Of a DNA stretch of 5,439 nucleotides, positions 1-5,439 are shown piece after piece (positions within the stretch are counted from its first letter, which is position 1; the number at the start of each line of letters is the position of its first letter). The notes beneath the pieces are model-generated. The model did no database searches. It was given only the letters and a program-made list of their open reading frames with translations, and was not told the DNA's origin. A program made the translations under genes and the position numbers. This stretch comes from Acidobacteriaceae bacterium (lineage in GTDB: Bacteria > Acidobacteriota > Terriglobia > Terriglobales > Acidobacteriaceae). Where the stretch lies: positions 1-5,439 of the forward strand of contig JASHVU010000795.1 in the NCBI GenBank assembly GCA_030044455.1. Direction: 5' to 3'.

Positions 1-1256
1 TTACTCCCGCGCGGCGCAATATTCCCAATCCCGGCGAGTGGATCAAGATTGATGGGGACAATGTGGGCCTGGTGAACGGCAAAGTCAGCGTGCGTTTCAT
101 GGAGCCGATGGAAGAGGTGAACTACACCGACCAGTTGCGGCTGGTCGCCGTCGACCACCCCGCGAACGTTGAAGTGAATCCCGACGAGCGTTTCCTCGAC
201 GACCCGCCGTTTGCCTCAGGCCGCGTGATTGCGAGCGAAGATACCCGCCTGCCTGTCGGTGCGTGGGACGGCGAAGGGCGCGACGTGCTCGACGCATTGA
301 GCCGCCGCGACCACAAGTTCGCCTCAGGATTTACGCCGCTGCCGTACGATGGATTCGCCAATCTGCACCCGCTCACGCTCGACCTTGGCGATGTGAAGAC
401 TGACGCACCTTTGCGCCTGTTGATGACCGGCTATGTGAATTACTTCAGCGCCACTTCGCTCTACGCGGCGTGGCAGGCAGGCGTGAAGCCGGAATCGCCT
501 TACGTTGAGGCGCAACTGCCCGATGGCTCGTGGCGACGAATCGGGGGCGAAGCGGGATTTCCGGCGGGACTCGAGCGCACCATCGTGGTTGACCTCACCG
601 GCAAATTGCCTGCCGGCGCGCGGCGGATCCGGCTGATGACGAACTTGCAGATTTACTGGGACCAGGTGCTGATCGATCAGACGGCCAACGCGGAAGCGCG
701 CACCACAGATCTGCCGCTCACTTCGGCGACGCTCCGCTTCCGCGGCTATCCGAAGCAGATTGAAGGCGCGAGCCCCGGCGACCTCGACTACAACTACAAC
801 CTCGTCAGCCTCACCGGCCCGTTCCAGCGTGAGCGCGGCAACTATACGCGCATGGGCGACGTAACGCCACTGCTGAAATCTATCGACGATCGGTTTGTGG
901 TCTTTGGAAGCGGAGAAGAGATTGCGGCCGAATTCGATACTGCGCAATTGCCCTCATTGCCGGCAGGCTGGAAGCGCGACTACTTCTTCTACGCCAACGG
1001 ATTTGTGAAGGACATGGATTGGTGGGATGCGTCGCCGTTCACGGTGTCGCAAATGCCTTTCCACGCCATGAGCACCTATCCGTACCCGAACAGCGAAACG
1101 TATCCCGACGATGCTGGTGACCTGGACTACCAGTTGAATTGGAACACCCGCTTCGACTCGGGCGATCCGGTGCATCTGCATTGGTTTGACTATCAGGATC
1201 GGCCGTCGACGCCGGCGGACGATCGGGCGCCGCAATTGCCCTCGGGAATTAACTGA
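1..1256 (+). CDS. C-terminal part of a CRTAC1-like (FG-GAP / ASPIC-UnbV type) protein, 5'-truncated
   Basis: The reading frame is already open at base 3 and runs to TGA at 1254-1256, giving 417 visible residues. The GTG at 63 is an internal codon and not the start, because the frame reads on upstream (GEWIKIDGDN before it). Recognisable blocks are PVGAWDGEG (about residues 84-92), an MTNLQIYWDQVLID strand (about 212-225), RFRGYP (about 245-250), GWKRDYFFYANGFVKDMDWW (about 322-341) and MPFHAMSTYPYP (about 351-362). I recognise these from memory as the conserved C-terminal region of long acidobacterial FG-GAP/CRTAC1 proteins. Their N-terminal propeller repeats and any signal peptide would lie before the window. 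The visible part has no transmembrane segment, enzyme motif or cysteine, and is rich in Trp, Tyr and Asp, as in an extracytoplasmic beta-rich fold. Its stop overlaps the ATG of the amidase gene by one base, so the two are probably co-transcribed. Molecular function is unknown. Confidence is high that it is coding and moderate for the family. Confidence 0.8.
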   Translation, partial: TPARRNIPNPGEWIKIDGDNVGLVNGKVSVRFMEPMEEVNYTDQLRLVAVDHPANVEVNPDERFLDDPPFASGRVIASEDTRLPVGAWDGEGRDVLDALSRRDHKFASGFTPLPYDGFANLHPLTLDLGDVKTDAPLRLLMTGYVNYFSATSLYAAWQAGVKPESPYVEAQLPDGSWRRIGGEAGFPAGLERTIVVDLTGKLPAGARRIRLMTNLQIYWDQVLIDQTANAEARTTDLPLTSATLRFRGYPKQIEGASPGDLDYNYNLVSLTGPFQRERGNYTRMGDVTPLLKSIDDRFVVFGSGEEIAAEFDTAQLPSLPAGWKRDYFFYANGFVKDMDWWDASPFTVSQMPFHAMSTYPYPNSETYPDDAGDLDYQLNWNTRFDSGDPVHLHWFDYQDRPSTPADDRAPQLPSGIN

Positions 1257-2677
1257 TGGGCGATTTGGAAACCGAGGTTGTGCTGTTGCCGGCGGTGCGG
1301 CAACTTGAAATGCTGCGCGCCGGCAAGCTCTCGGTCACAGAGTTGGCCGAGGCGCACATCCGGCAGGTTGAACGGCTCGAGCCGCAACTGAATGCTTTCG
1401 CCGATTTCGATGCGGAGCGCGTGCGAATGCAAGCGAAACAGCTCGAGGCGTTCGAGGGTGAGCGCGGCCTACTGCATGGGCTGCCGGTAACCGTCAAATC
1501 TTCCATCGCCGCTGCGGGTTATCGTTGTGAGATCGGCAGCCTGCTGCACAAGGGCGATGTTCCGCGCGAAGACGCGGTGGTGGTGGCGCGGTTGCGTGCG
1601 GCCGGCGCGCTGATTCTGGGCACCACCAACTGCCCCGAGTTCCTGATGGCCTACGAGACCGCGAACCTGCTACACGGCCGCACCTCGAATCCTTGGGATC
1701 TCGAACGCTCTCCTGGCGGATCGAGCGGCGGCGAGTCGGCGGCGATTGCAGCCGGGCTTTCGGCAGCGGGTCTGGGCAGCGACAGCGGTGGCTCTGTTCG
1801 TGTGCCGGCGCATTTCACCGGCATTTGCTCGCTCAAGCCGACGCCGGGGCGGGTTCCCGGGCGCGGTCATCTGCCTCCGTGCGTAGGGCCGTTTTCGATT
1901 CTTGGCGCCATCGGCCCCATGGCTCGAACCATGACCGATGTGCAGTTGATGTTTCGCACGCTCGTAGGCCAGGATGCTGCGGACCCATCAAGCCCGCCGA
2001 TTGCGTTGCGCGCGCCAGATATTGAGGAACTGCGCCGTCACACCGTAGGATTCTTCGCCGACGACGGACTTGTACCTGTGACTGAGGAAACTCGAGCGGC
2101 TGTTGACGCCGCAGCCCAGGCTCTTCGTAATGCTGGATTCCGAGTCGAGCGGTTCCGGCCGCACACGCTCGAACAACTCCGCAAGCTGTGGTGGAGGTTT
2201 TTTGTGCAGTGCGGCGCCATGTTTTATGAGTCCGAGATTCGCGGCAGGCGCCACCGGCTTAGCCCCATCTTCAGTGAGTTCCTGCATATTGCCGAATCAG
2301 CCGGCCCGCTCACGTCCACTGAATTGCTGAATGCATGGGCCGAGCTTGACCTGCTGCGTTCGAAGACACTGGAAGAAATGAAGGATCATCCGGTGCTGCT
2401 CTGCCCGGTCGCGTCGGTTCCGGCCTTTCGCCACGGCGAGCGCAGTTGGGCCATCGACGGCCAGATTGTTGAGTATCTCGATGCCTGGCGTTTCGCCCAG
2501 TGGTTCAACACGCTTGCGTGCCCGGCTGCAGTGGTTCCCGTGGGCTCCTCACTCAAGGGCCTGCCCATCGGAGTGCAGATCGCTGCGCGTCCTTTTGAGG
2601 ATGAGATTGCCCTGGGTATAGCTGCGGTTGTTGAGTCTGCTTTTGGCTACCGACCTCCGCCAATGGCGCGCATCTAG
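1256..2677 (+). CDS. Amidase signature (AS) family hydrolase, FAAH/GatA-like
   Basis: This 473-residue protein should hydrolyse an amide bond; the substrate is unknown. The amidase-signature Ser-cisSer-Lys triad is visible: Lys81 in GLPVTVKSS, Ser156 in SPGGSSGGES and the nucleophile Ser180 in GSDSGGSVRVPA, followed by GICSLKPT (189-196). The 75- and 24-residue spacings equal those I recall for mammalian FAAH (Lys142, Ser217, Ser241). The GGSSGGE form is also FAAH-like, whereas GatA usually has GGSSGGS. The family's C-terminal GLPIGVQIAARPFEDE block is at about 435-450, so the enzyme is full length. There is no signal peptide or membrane helix, so it is probably cytoplasmic. ATG 1256 overlaps the upstream TGA (TGATG); only a weak GGGA precedes it, so translation probably relies on coupling. 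No gatB or gatC lies nearby, which argues against a tRNA amidotransferase subunit. Confidence is high for the family and low for any substrate. Confidence 0.93.
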   Translation: MGDLETEVVLLPAVRQLEMLRAGKLSVTELAEAHIRQVERLEPQLNAFADFDAERVRMQAKQLEAFEGERGLLHGLPVTVKSSIAAAGYRCEIGSLLHKGDVPREDAVVVARLRAAGALILGTTNCPEFLMAYETANLLHGRTSNPWDLERSPGGSSGGESAAIAAGLSAAGLGSDSGGSVRVPAHFTGICSLKPTPGRVPGRGHLPPCVGPFSILGAIGPMARTMTDVQLMFRTLVGQDAADPSSPPIALRAPDIEELRRHTVGFFADDGLVPVTEETRAAVDAAAQALRNAGFRVERFRPHTLEQLRKLWWRFFVQCGAMFYESEIRGRRHRLSPIFSEFLHIAESAGPLTSTELLNAWAELDLLRSKTLEEMKDHPVLLCPVASVPAFRHGERSWAIDGQIVEYLDAWRFAQWFNTLACPAAVVPVGSSLKGLPIGVQIAARPFEDEIALGIAAVVESAFGYRPPPMARI

Positions 2678-2725
2678 AGACTTCCAAGTCAAGACAAAAT
2701 CTCTATTGTCAACGGGAAAAGCCTC

Positions 2726-2780
2726 TGCGAACGCCCGGTTGTGACAGCCATCACAAGCCTTTTCGCAAACGCACTTTTTT
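2726..2780 (+). terminator. Possible weak terminator or stem-loop after the amidase gene
   Basis: TGCGAA (2726-2731) can pair with TTCGCA (2762-2767), enclosing an inner stem of GG plus TTGTGA (2737-2744) against TCACAA, a bulged G, and CC (2751-2759) with a CAGCCA loop. TTTT follows the inner stem (2760-2763) and a run of six T lies at 2775-2780. The arms are imperfect, with an internal loop. The first T tract is short and the second sits 7 bases beyond the outer stem, so this is not a canonical intrinsic terminator. Its place just after the amidase stop is right for ending that transcript. It overlaps the palindrome at 2739-2756, and the two readings may compete or coexist. Confidence 0.3.
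2739..2756. promoter_or_regulatory. CRP/FNR-family-like palindromic operator candidate
   Basis: The sequence is TTGTGA-CAGCCA-TCACAA: two perfect 6-base inverted arms around a 6-base spacer. It contains the textbook CRP half-sites TGTGA-N6-TCACA without a mismatch. It lies in the only sizeable intergenic gap of the window, centred about 77 bases upstream of the ATG of the DAHP synthase gene. The match is seen in the sequence; binding by a Crp/Fnr-type regulator is inference. No convincing -35/-10 pair could be placed beside it. The same bases could instead form the tip of an RNA hairpin, which is listed separately. Confidence 0.45.
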
Positions 2781-2824
2781 CAACCCTTTGATTGAGGCAG
2801 CGAACATCTCGCACACCTACACTG

Positions 2825-3736
2825 ATGCTTCCCCGGATTGGAGTGCGCGGGGTGCGCGAAAGCTGGCACGATCGGTTTGCCGACACCCCCGACGTTCTCA
2901 AGAGCGCATGGCGTCAACAGACGGTTGTGCCGGTGCTCGACTTTGAGATCGGCGGGAGCGAGTTCATCAACATAGCCGGGCCCTGCTCGGTTGAGACCGA
3001 GGCTCAGCTTCTGGCCACGGCCCATAGCGTTCGCCGCGCCGGCGCCCGCATCCTTCGCGGAGGCGCATTCAAGCCCCGCACTTCTCCCTATTCCTTTCAG
3101 GGGCTCGGCCTCGATGGCCTCAAACTGCTCGGTCGCGCACGTCGGGAGACAGGCCTGGCCATCGTAACTGAGGTCATGTCTGAAACCGACATGGACCTGG
3201 TTGCCGAGTATGCCGACATTCTGCAGATCGGCTCGCGCAACATGGAGAATGACTCGCTGATTGCCGCGGCGGCGCGTGCGGGCCGGCCGATGCTGCTCAA
3301 GCGCGGGCTGGTGGCCACAGTGGCCGATCTTTTCCGCGCAGCCCAGATCGCGCTCGACAACGGCAACCCCAAGGTTATTCTGTGCGAGCGCGGCATCCGC
3401 ACCTTTGAAACAGCAACGCGCAACACCTTCGATGCGGCCTCTATTGCGCTCATCAAGCAAGTGTCGCATCTACCGGTGATCGCCGACCCAAGCCACGCGA
3501 CGGGCCGCCGCGGACTGGTTCCCGCGGCAGCGCGCATCGGAGTTGCCGCTGGCGCCGATGGACTCATCGTTGAAGTTCACCCTGATCCCGATACCGCATG
3601 GAGCGACGGCGATCAATCGCTCAATTTTGAAGAATATGACGCGATGATGTCTTCACTCGCTCCATGGATCGCTCTGCGCGAGGAAGACATGCGCGCCAGC
3701 GTAGCCGGCGATCTCGATGCCGCGGAGGTTGCTTGA
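2825..3736 (+). CDS. aroF: 3-deoxy-7-phosphoheptulonate (DAHP) synthase, type I-beta, catalytic core only
   Basis: The enzyme condenses phosphoenolpyruvate and erythrose 4-phosphate to DAHP, the first step of the shikimate pathway, in the cytoplasm. The protein has 303 residues from ATG 2825. Motifs in order are IAGPCSVE (50-57), [16 protein letters not shown] (78-93), [37 protein letters not shown] and [18 protein letters not shown]. The metal ligands map to Cys54, His224, Glu250 and Asp261. Their spacings (170, 26 and 11) equal those I recall for Thermotoga maritima DAHP synthase (Cys102, His272, Glu298, Asp309). [11 protein letters not shown] separates it from the related KDO8P synthase. 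Only about 50 residues precede the first ligand, so the N-terminal ferredoxin-like regulatory domain is largely missing, and no chorismate mutase domain is fused. No Shine-Dalgarno precedes ATG 2825. TTG 2792, directly after an in-frame TGA, and GTG 2843 or 2852 are alternative starts. The stop overlaps the next gene's ATG by one base. The symbol is used generically. Confidence 0.93.
   Translation: MLPRIGVRGVRESWHDRFADTPDVLKSAWRQQTVVPVLDFEIGGSEFINIAGPCSVETEAQLLATAHSVRRAGARILRGGAFKPRTSPYSFQGLGLDGLKLLGRARRETGLAIVTEVMSETDMDLVAEYADILQIGSRNMENDSLIAAAARAGRPMLLKRGLVATVADLFRAAQIALDNGNPKVILCERGIRTFETATRNTFDAASIALIKQVSHLPVIADPSHATGRRGLVPAAARIGVAAGADGLIVEVHPDPDTAWSDGDQSLNFEEYDAMMSSLAPWIALREEDMRASVAGDLDAAEVA
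3724..3728 (+). promoter_or_regulatory. Shine-Dalgarno GGAGG deciding the haem-protein start
   Basis: GGAGG lies inside the last codons of the DAHP synthase gene, 7 bases before ATG 3736. It fixes the start of the downstream gene at 3736 rather than at the in-frame ATG 3664. The 3664 start would add 24 Arg-rich residues ahead of an otherwise clear signal peptide. It is the best ribosome binding site in the window. Confidence 0.8.
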
Positions 3737-5142
3737 TGAGGTTGTCCGTCGGTACGGTTGCGATTGCGGCATTGGTTTCCGCCCTGAGTGGTAAGTGTGC
3801 GCTTTCTGCGGATTTGTCACATGCGGCCCTTCCCGATGTCATCGTGACCGCTTCACCCAGCTACCAGCCCCTGGCGGCGGTTCGCGGCGGGGAGCGTTTC
3901 CCCAGAGGCGCCCAGCTGCTGCTGGTCCATAACGGCAGCGCCGAGCCGCTTGCGCCTCAGTTTTGGGCAACGGCCGACGCGAATGTTTCGTTTGATGGCC
4001 AGCGCATGCTGTTCGCCGGCAAGCAGAATCAGACCGATCACTGGCAGATCTGGGAGATGACGCTGCAAGGCCGCACGCCGCGCCTGCTCTTCGCCGGCTC
4101 CGATGATGCGATCCGGCCCATGTACCTCTCCTCAGGGCAATTCGTTTTTGCCCAGCGCGCTGCAACGGGATTTCAGATCGCCGTTGCCGGCGTGCAAGCC
4201 AGTGAGCCGTTTGCGCCGATTGACGCTAATGCTGGCGCAAAGGTGCTGCCGCTCACATATCTTCCCACAAGTGCGATTCCCGACGACGTGCTGGCCGACG
4301 GGCGAATTCTTTTCGAGTCCTACTTCCCGCTCGGCTCGGGATCGATGCCCGAGGAATTCCTGGTTTATGCCGATGGATCGGGAGTTGAGTCGTATCGGTG
4401 CGATCATGGGCGGGCACGCTGGGGCGGCCATCAGCTTGCCTCAGGCGATGTGATATTTACCCACGGCTCGTCGCTGGCAAAGTTTACGTCGCCGCTCGCG
4501 CACGAGGCGCCGGTAGCGGCGCCGCGCGGTGAGTACGCTGGCGCGATTGAAGAAATGTCCGGGGGCCAGTGGCTGGTGAGCACGCGAGCATCGGCCAATG
4601 CGCATTACGCGCTGCGGCTTATCACGCCGGGTGCGGCAACGGTGCGAACTTTGCTTTCCCGCTCCGATCGCGATCTGGTCGAGCCGGTCCCGGTAGCTCC
4701 GCGCACACGGCCGCATCGCCACCCCTCCGGCCTGCACCCGTGGAATTACGCCAACATGTTAGTGCTCGATTCGCGGCTCTCGCGTGACGGCGACCTGAAG
4801 GCCGCACCCGCATCGGTGCGGCTTGAGACGCTCGACCCGCAGGGACACGTCGCCACGAATGGCACCGCACCGGTTGATGCCGATGGTTCGTTCTTTGTGC
4901 AGGTGCCGGGCGACAAGCCCATTCGTTTCGTATTGCTGGACCGGACCGGCAAAGTGATGCGCCAGGAACGGGGATGGTTTTGGATTCGCGGAGGCGAGCA
5001 GCGTATTTGCGTTGGTTGTCACACCGGACCGGAGCGCGCATCAGAAAACCGCGTTCCGGCTGTCCTGATGCGCACTACCACACCATTCGATCTGACCGGA
5101 GTAAAGACCGTAGCGCCAGCGCCGGCGAGCAAAGGCAACTGA
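3736..5142 (+). CDS. Exported TolB/WD40-like protein with one C-terminal CxxCH haem c motif, HzsA (hydrazine synthase alpha)-related
   Basis: This 468-residue protein starts with a Sec-type signal peptide ([17 protein letters not shown], then likely cleavage near LSA-D at 25/26), so it should be periplasmic or surface-exposed. PD40/WD40-like blades follow; one is clear at about 83-108 (VSFDGQRMLFAGK, then WQIWEM), and more probably run to about residue 310. Further landmarks are CDHGRARWGG (232-241), RPHRHPSGLHPWNYANMLVLD (325-345) and DGSFFVQVPGDKPIRF (393-408). Then comes GEQRICVGCH, with Cys425, Cys428 and His429 forming a single haem c site close to the C-terminus. From memory this order matches proteins annotated with the hydrazine synthase alpha middle domain, frequent in Acidobacteriota and Planctomycetota. 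That does not mean hydrazine is made: no beta or gamma subunit is visible, and anammox hydrazine synthase alpha carries two haems. The ATG overlaps the DAHP synthase stop (TGATG), and the next gene starts one base after its stop. Substrate and electron partner are unknown. Confidence is high for an exported haem-motif protein and moderate for the HzsA relation. Confidence 0.8.
   Translation: MRLSVGTVAIAALVSALSGKCALSADLSHAALPDVIVTASPSYQPLAAVRGGERFPRGAQLLLVHNGSAEPLAPQFWATADANVSFDGQRMLFAGKQNQTDHWQIWEMTLQGRTPRLLFAGSDDAIRPMYLSSGQFVFAQRAATGFQIAVAGVQASEPFAPIDANAGAKVLPLTYLPTSAIPDDVLADGRILFESYFPLGSGSMPEEFLVYADGSGVESYRCDHGRARWGGHQLASGDVIFTHGSSLAKFTSPLAHEAPVAAPRGEYAGAIEEMSGGQWLVSTRASANAHYALRLITPGAATVRTLLSRSDRDLVEPVPVAPRTRPHRHPSGLHPWNYANMLVLDSRLSRDGDLKAAPASVRLETLDPQGHVATNGTAPVDADGSFFVQVPGDKPIRFVLLDRTGKVMRQERGWFWIRGGEQRICVGCHTGPERASENRVPAVLMRTTTPFDLTGVKTVAPAPASKGN
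5131..5135 (+). promoter_or_regulatory. Ribosome binding site of the second CRTAC1-like gene
   Basis: AAAGG ends 8 bases before ATG 5144, inside the last codons of the haem-protein gene. It supports this ATG as the start. With one base between stop and start, translational coupling is likely. Confidence 0.5.
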
Positions 5143-5143
5143 T

Positions 5144-5439
5144 ATGAAGCCTCTTCTACTTTTATCGCTCGGGATTTTGATTGCAGTTCCGTACGCAGCC
5201 GGTCAAGCTGCAGCCGGGCCCGTTACCCAGGCTCAGTCAGCCCCGTCTCCGGTGGCCCAAGATGGCGGGCAGCCGCCTGCCGCACCGCAGTTGACGCAGT
5301 CGACCATTCAATTTGAAGATGCGACTGAGAGCGCAGGCATCGATTTCACCGATAATTTCGGGTCGGCGAAGCTGGGATCGCTGCTCGAAGGCACCGGCGC
5401 GGGCTGCGTCTGGTTCGACTACAACAATTCGGGACTGCA
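5144..5439 (+). CDS. N-terminus of a second exported FG-GAP/VCBS, CRTAC1-like protein, 3'-truncated by the window end
   Basis: Ninety-eight residues are visible before the window ends inside the frame. MKPLLLLSLGILIAVPYAAG is a Sec signal peptide (Lys2, hydrophobic core, cleavage probably around residues 18-22). A low-complexity Ala/Gln/Pro linker follows, to about residue 54. FEDATESAGIDF (57-68) and GAGCVWFDYNNSG (85-97) then match the opening of FG-GAP/CRTAC1 propellers, typically 'F.DvT..AGI.F' followed by 'G.Gva.fDyDnDG'. The Asp/Asn-rich DYNNSG is the usual Ca2+-binding loop type, here with Asn replacing two of the acidic ligands. The frame begins one base after the TGA of the haem-protein gene, so this is probably the third gene of that unit. 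It belongs to the same broad family as the protein truncated at the left edge, but the visible parts do not overlap, so similarity between the two cannot be judged. Function is unknown. Confidence 0.82.
   Translation, partial: MKPLLLLSLGILIAVPYAAGQAAAGPVTQAQSAPSPVAQDGGQPPAAPQLTQSTIQFEDATESAGIDFTDNFGSAKLGSLLEGTGAGCVWFDYNNSGL

Noticed and set aside
324..947. 207-codon open frame on the minus strand
   Set aside because: It lies antisense within the strongly patterned CRTAC1-like coding region. Its translation is Arg-rich without recognisable motifs, as expected of a shadow frame in GC-rich DNA.
1693..2025. 110-codon open frame on the + strand in another frame
   Set aside because: It overlaps the amidase catalytic region in a different frame and has no ribosome binding site or motif.
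1256..2677. Identification of the amidase as GatA
   Set aside because: No gatB or gatC is nearby, and the GGSSGGE motif and FAAH-like spacing do not favour GatA over other amidase-signature enzymes.
2688..2712. GTCAA direct repeat spaced 20 bases apart in the intergenic gap
   Set aside because: Five-base repeats are expected by chance and the flanking bases do not extend the match.
2780..3469. 229-codon open frame on the minus strand
   Set aside because: It is fully antisense to the DAHP synthase gene, whose catalytic motifs prove the + frame. The minus translation shows no domain.
3664..3735. Upstream in-frame ATG for the haem-protein gene
   Set aside because: It would add 24 Arg-rich residues before a clear signal peptide and lies deep in the DAHP synthase gene. 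GGAGG at 3724-3728 points to ATG 3736.
2825..3736. KDO8P synthase (kdsA) instead of DAHP synthase
   Set aside because: The [11 protein letters not shown] motif is diagnostic for DAHP synthase of the I-beta class; KdsA has a KANRSS-type motif there.
3784..3798. Possible lipoprotein lipobox ending at Cys21 of the haem protein (LSGKC)
   Set aside because: Lys at the -1 position does not fit a lipobox, and a normal signal peptidase I site (LSA-D) follows at once.
4622..5041. 139-codon open frame on the minus strand
   Set aside because: It is antisense to the haem-protein C-terminus including CVGCH. The translation is Arg/Pro-rich and resembles nothing known.

Overview
The window is a GC-rich, densely packed bacterial segment with all genes on the + strand. 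It most resembles an Acidobacteriota genome. That assignment is an inference from gene content: CRTAC1/ASPIC-UnbV-type secreted beta-propeller proteins beside a hydrazine-synthase-alpha-like haem protein are common in that phylum. There is no rRNA, tRNA, mobile element or CRISPR array, and nothing here fixes the taxon.

Layout. (1) 1-1256: C-terminal part of a large protein whose start lies outside the window. It resembles the long C-terminal region of FG-GAP/VCBS, CRTAC1-like acidobacterial proteins. (2) 1256-2677: an amidase-signature hydrolase with an intact Lys-Ser-Ser triad, whose ATG overlaps the previous stop by one base. (3) 2678-2824: the only real intergenic gap (147 nt). It holds a perfect TTGTGA-N6-TCACAA palindrome identical in its core to the CRP-family consensus, inside a larger imperfect stem-loop. 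(4) 2825-3736: a type I-beta DAHP synthase (aroF-like) reduced to the catalytic barrel, with all four metal ligands present. (5) 3736-5142: an exported protein with TolB/WD40-like blades and one C-terminal CxxCH haem c motif, related to the HzsA middle-domain family. Its ATG overlaps the aroF stop by one base behind a good GGAGG. (6) 5144-end: the N-terminus of a second exported FG-GAP/CRTAC1-like protein, one base after the previous stop.

How the genes fit together. The spacing suggests two transcription units: [CRTAC1-like - amidase] and [DAHP synthase - haem protein - CRTAC1-like], with the 147-nt gap as the likely control point for the second. The exported proteins (1, 5 and 6) look like a periplasmic or surface beta-propeller/redox set. 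The amidase and the DAHP synthase have no visible signal peptide and should be cytoplasmic. Why a first-step shikimate enzyme is translationally coupled to an exported haem protein is unclear, and this is the oddest point of the window. The joint function is unknown and I do not assign one.
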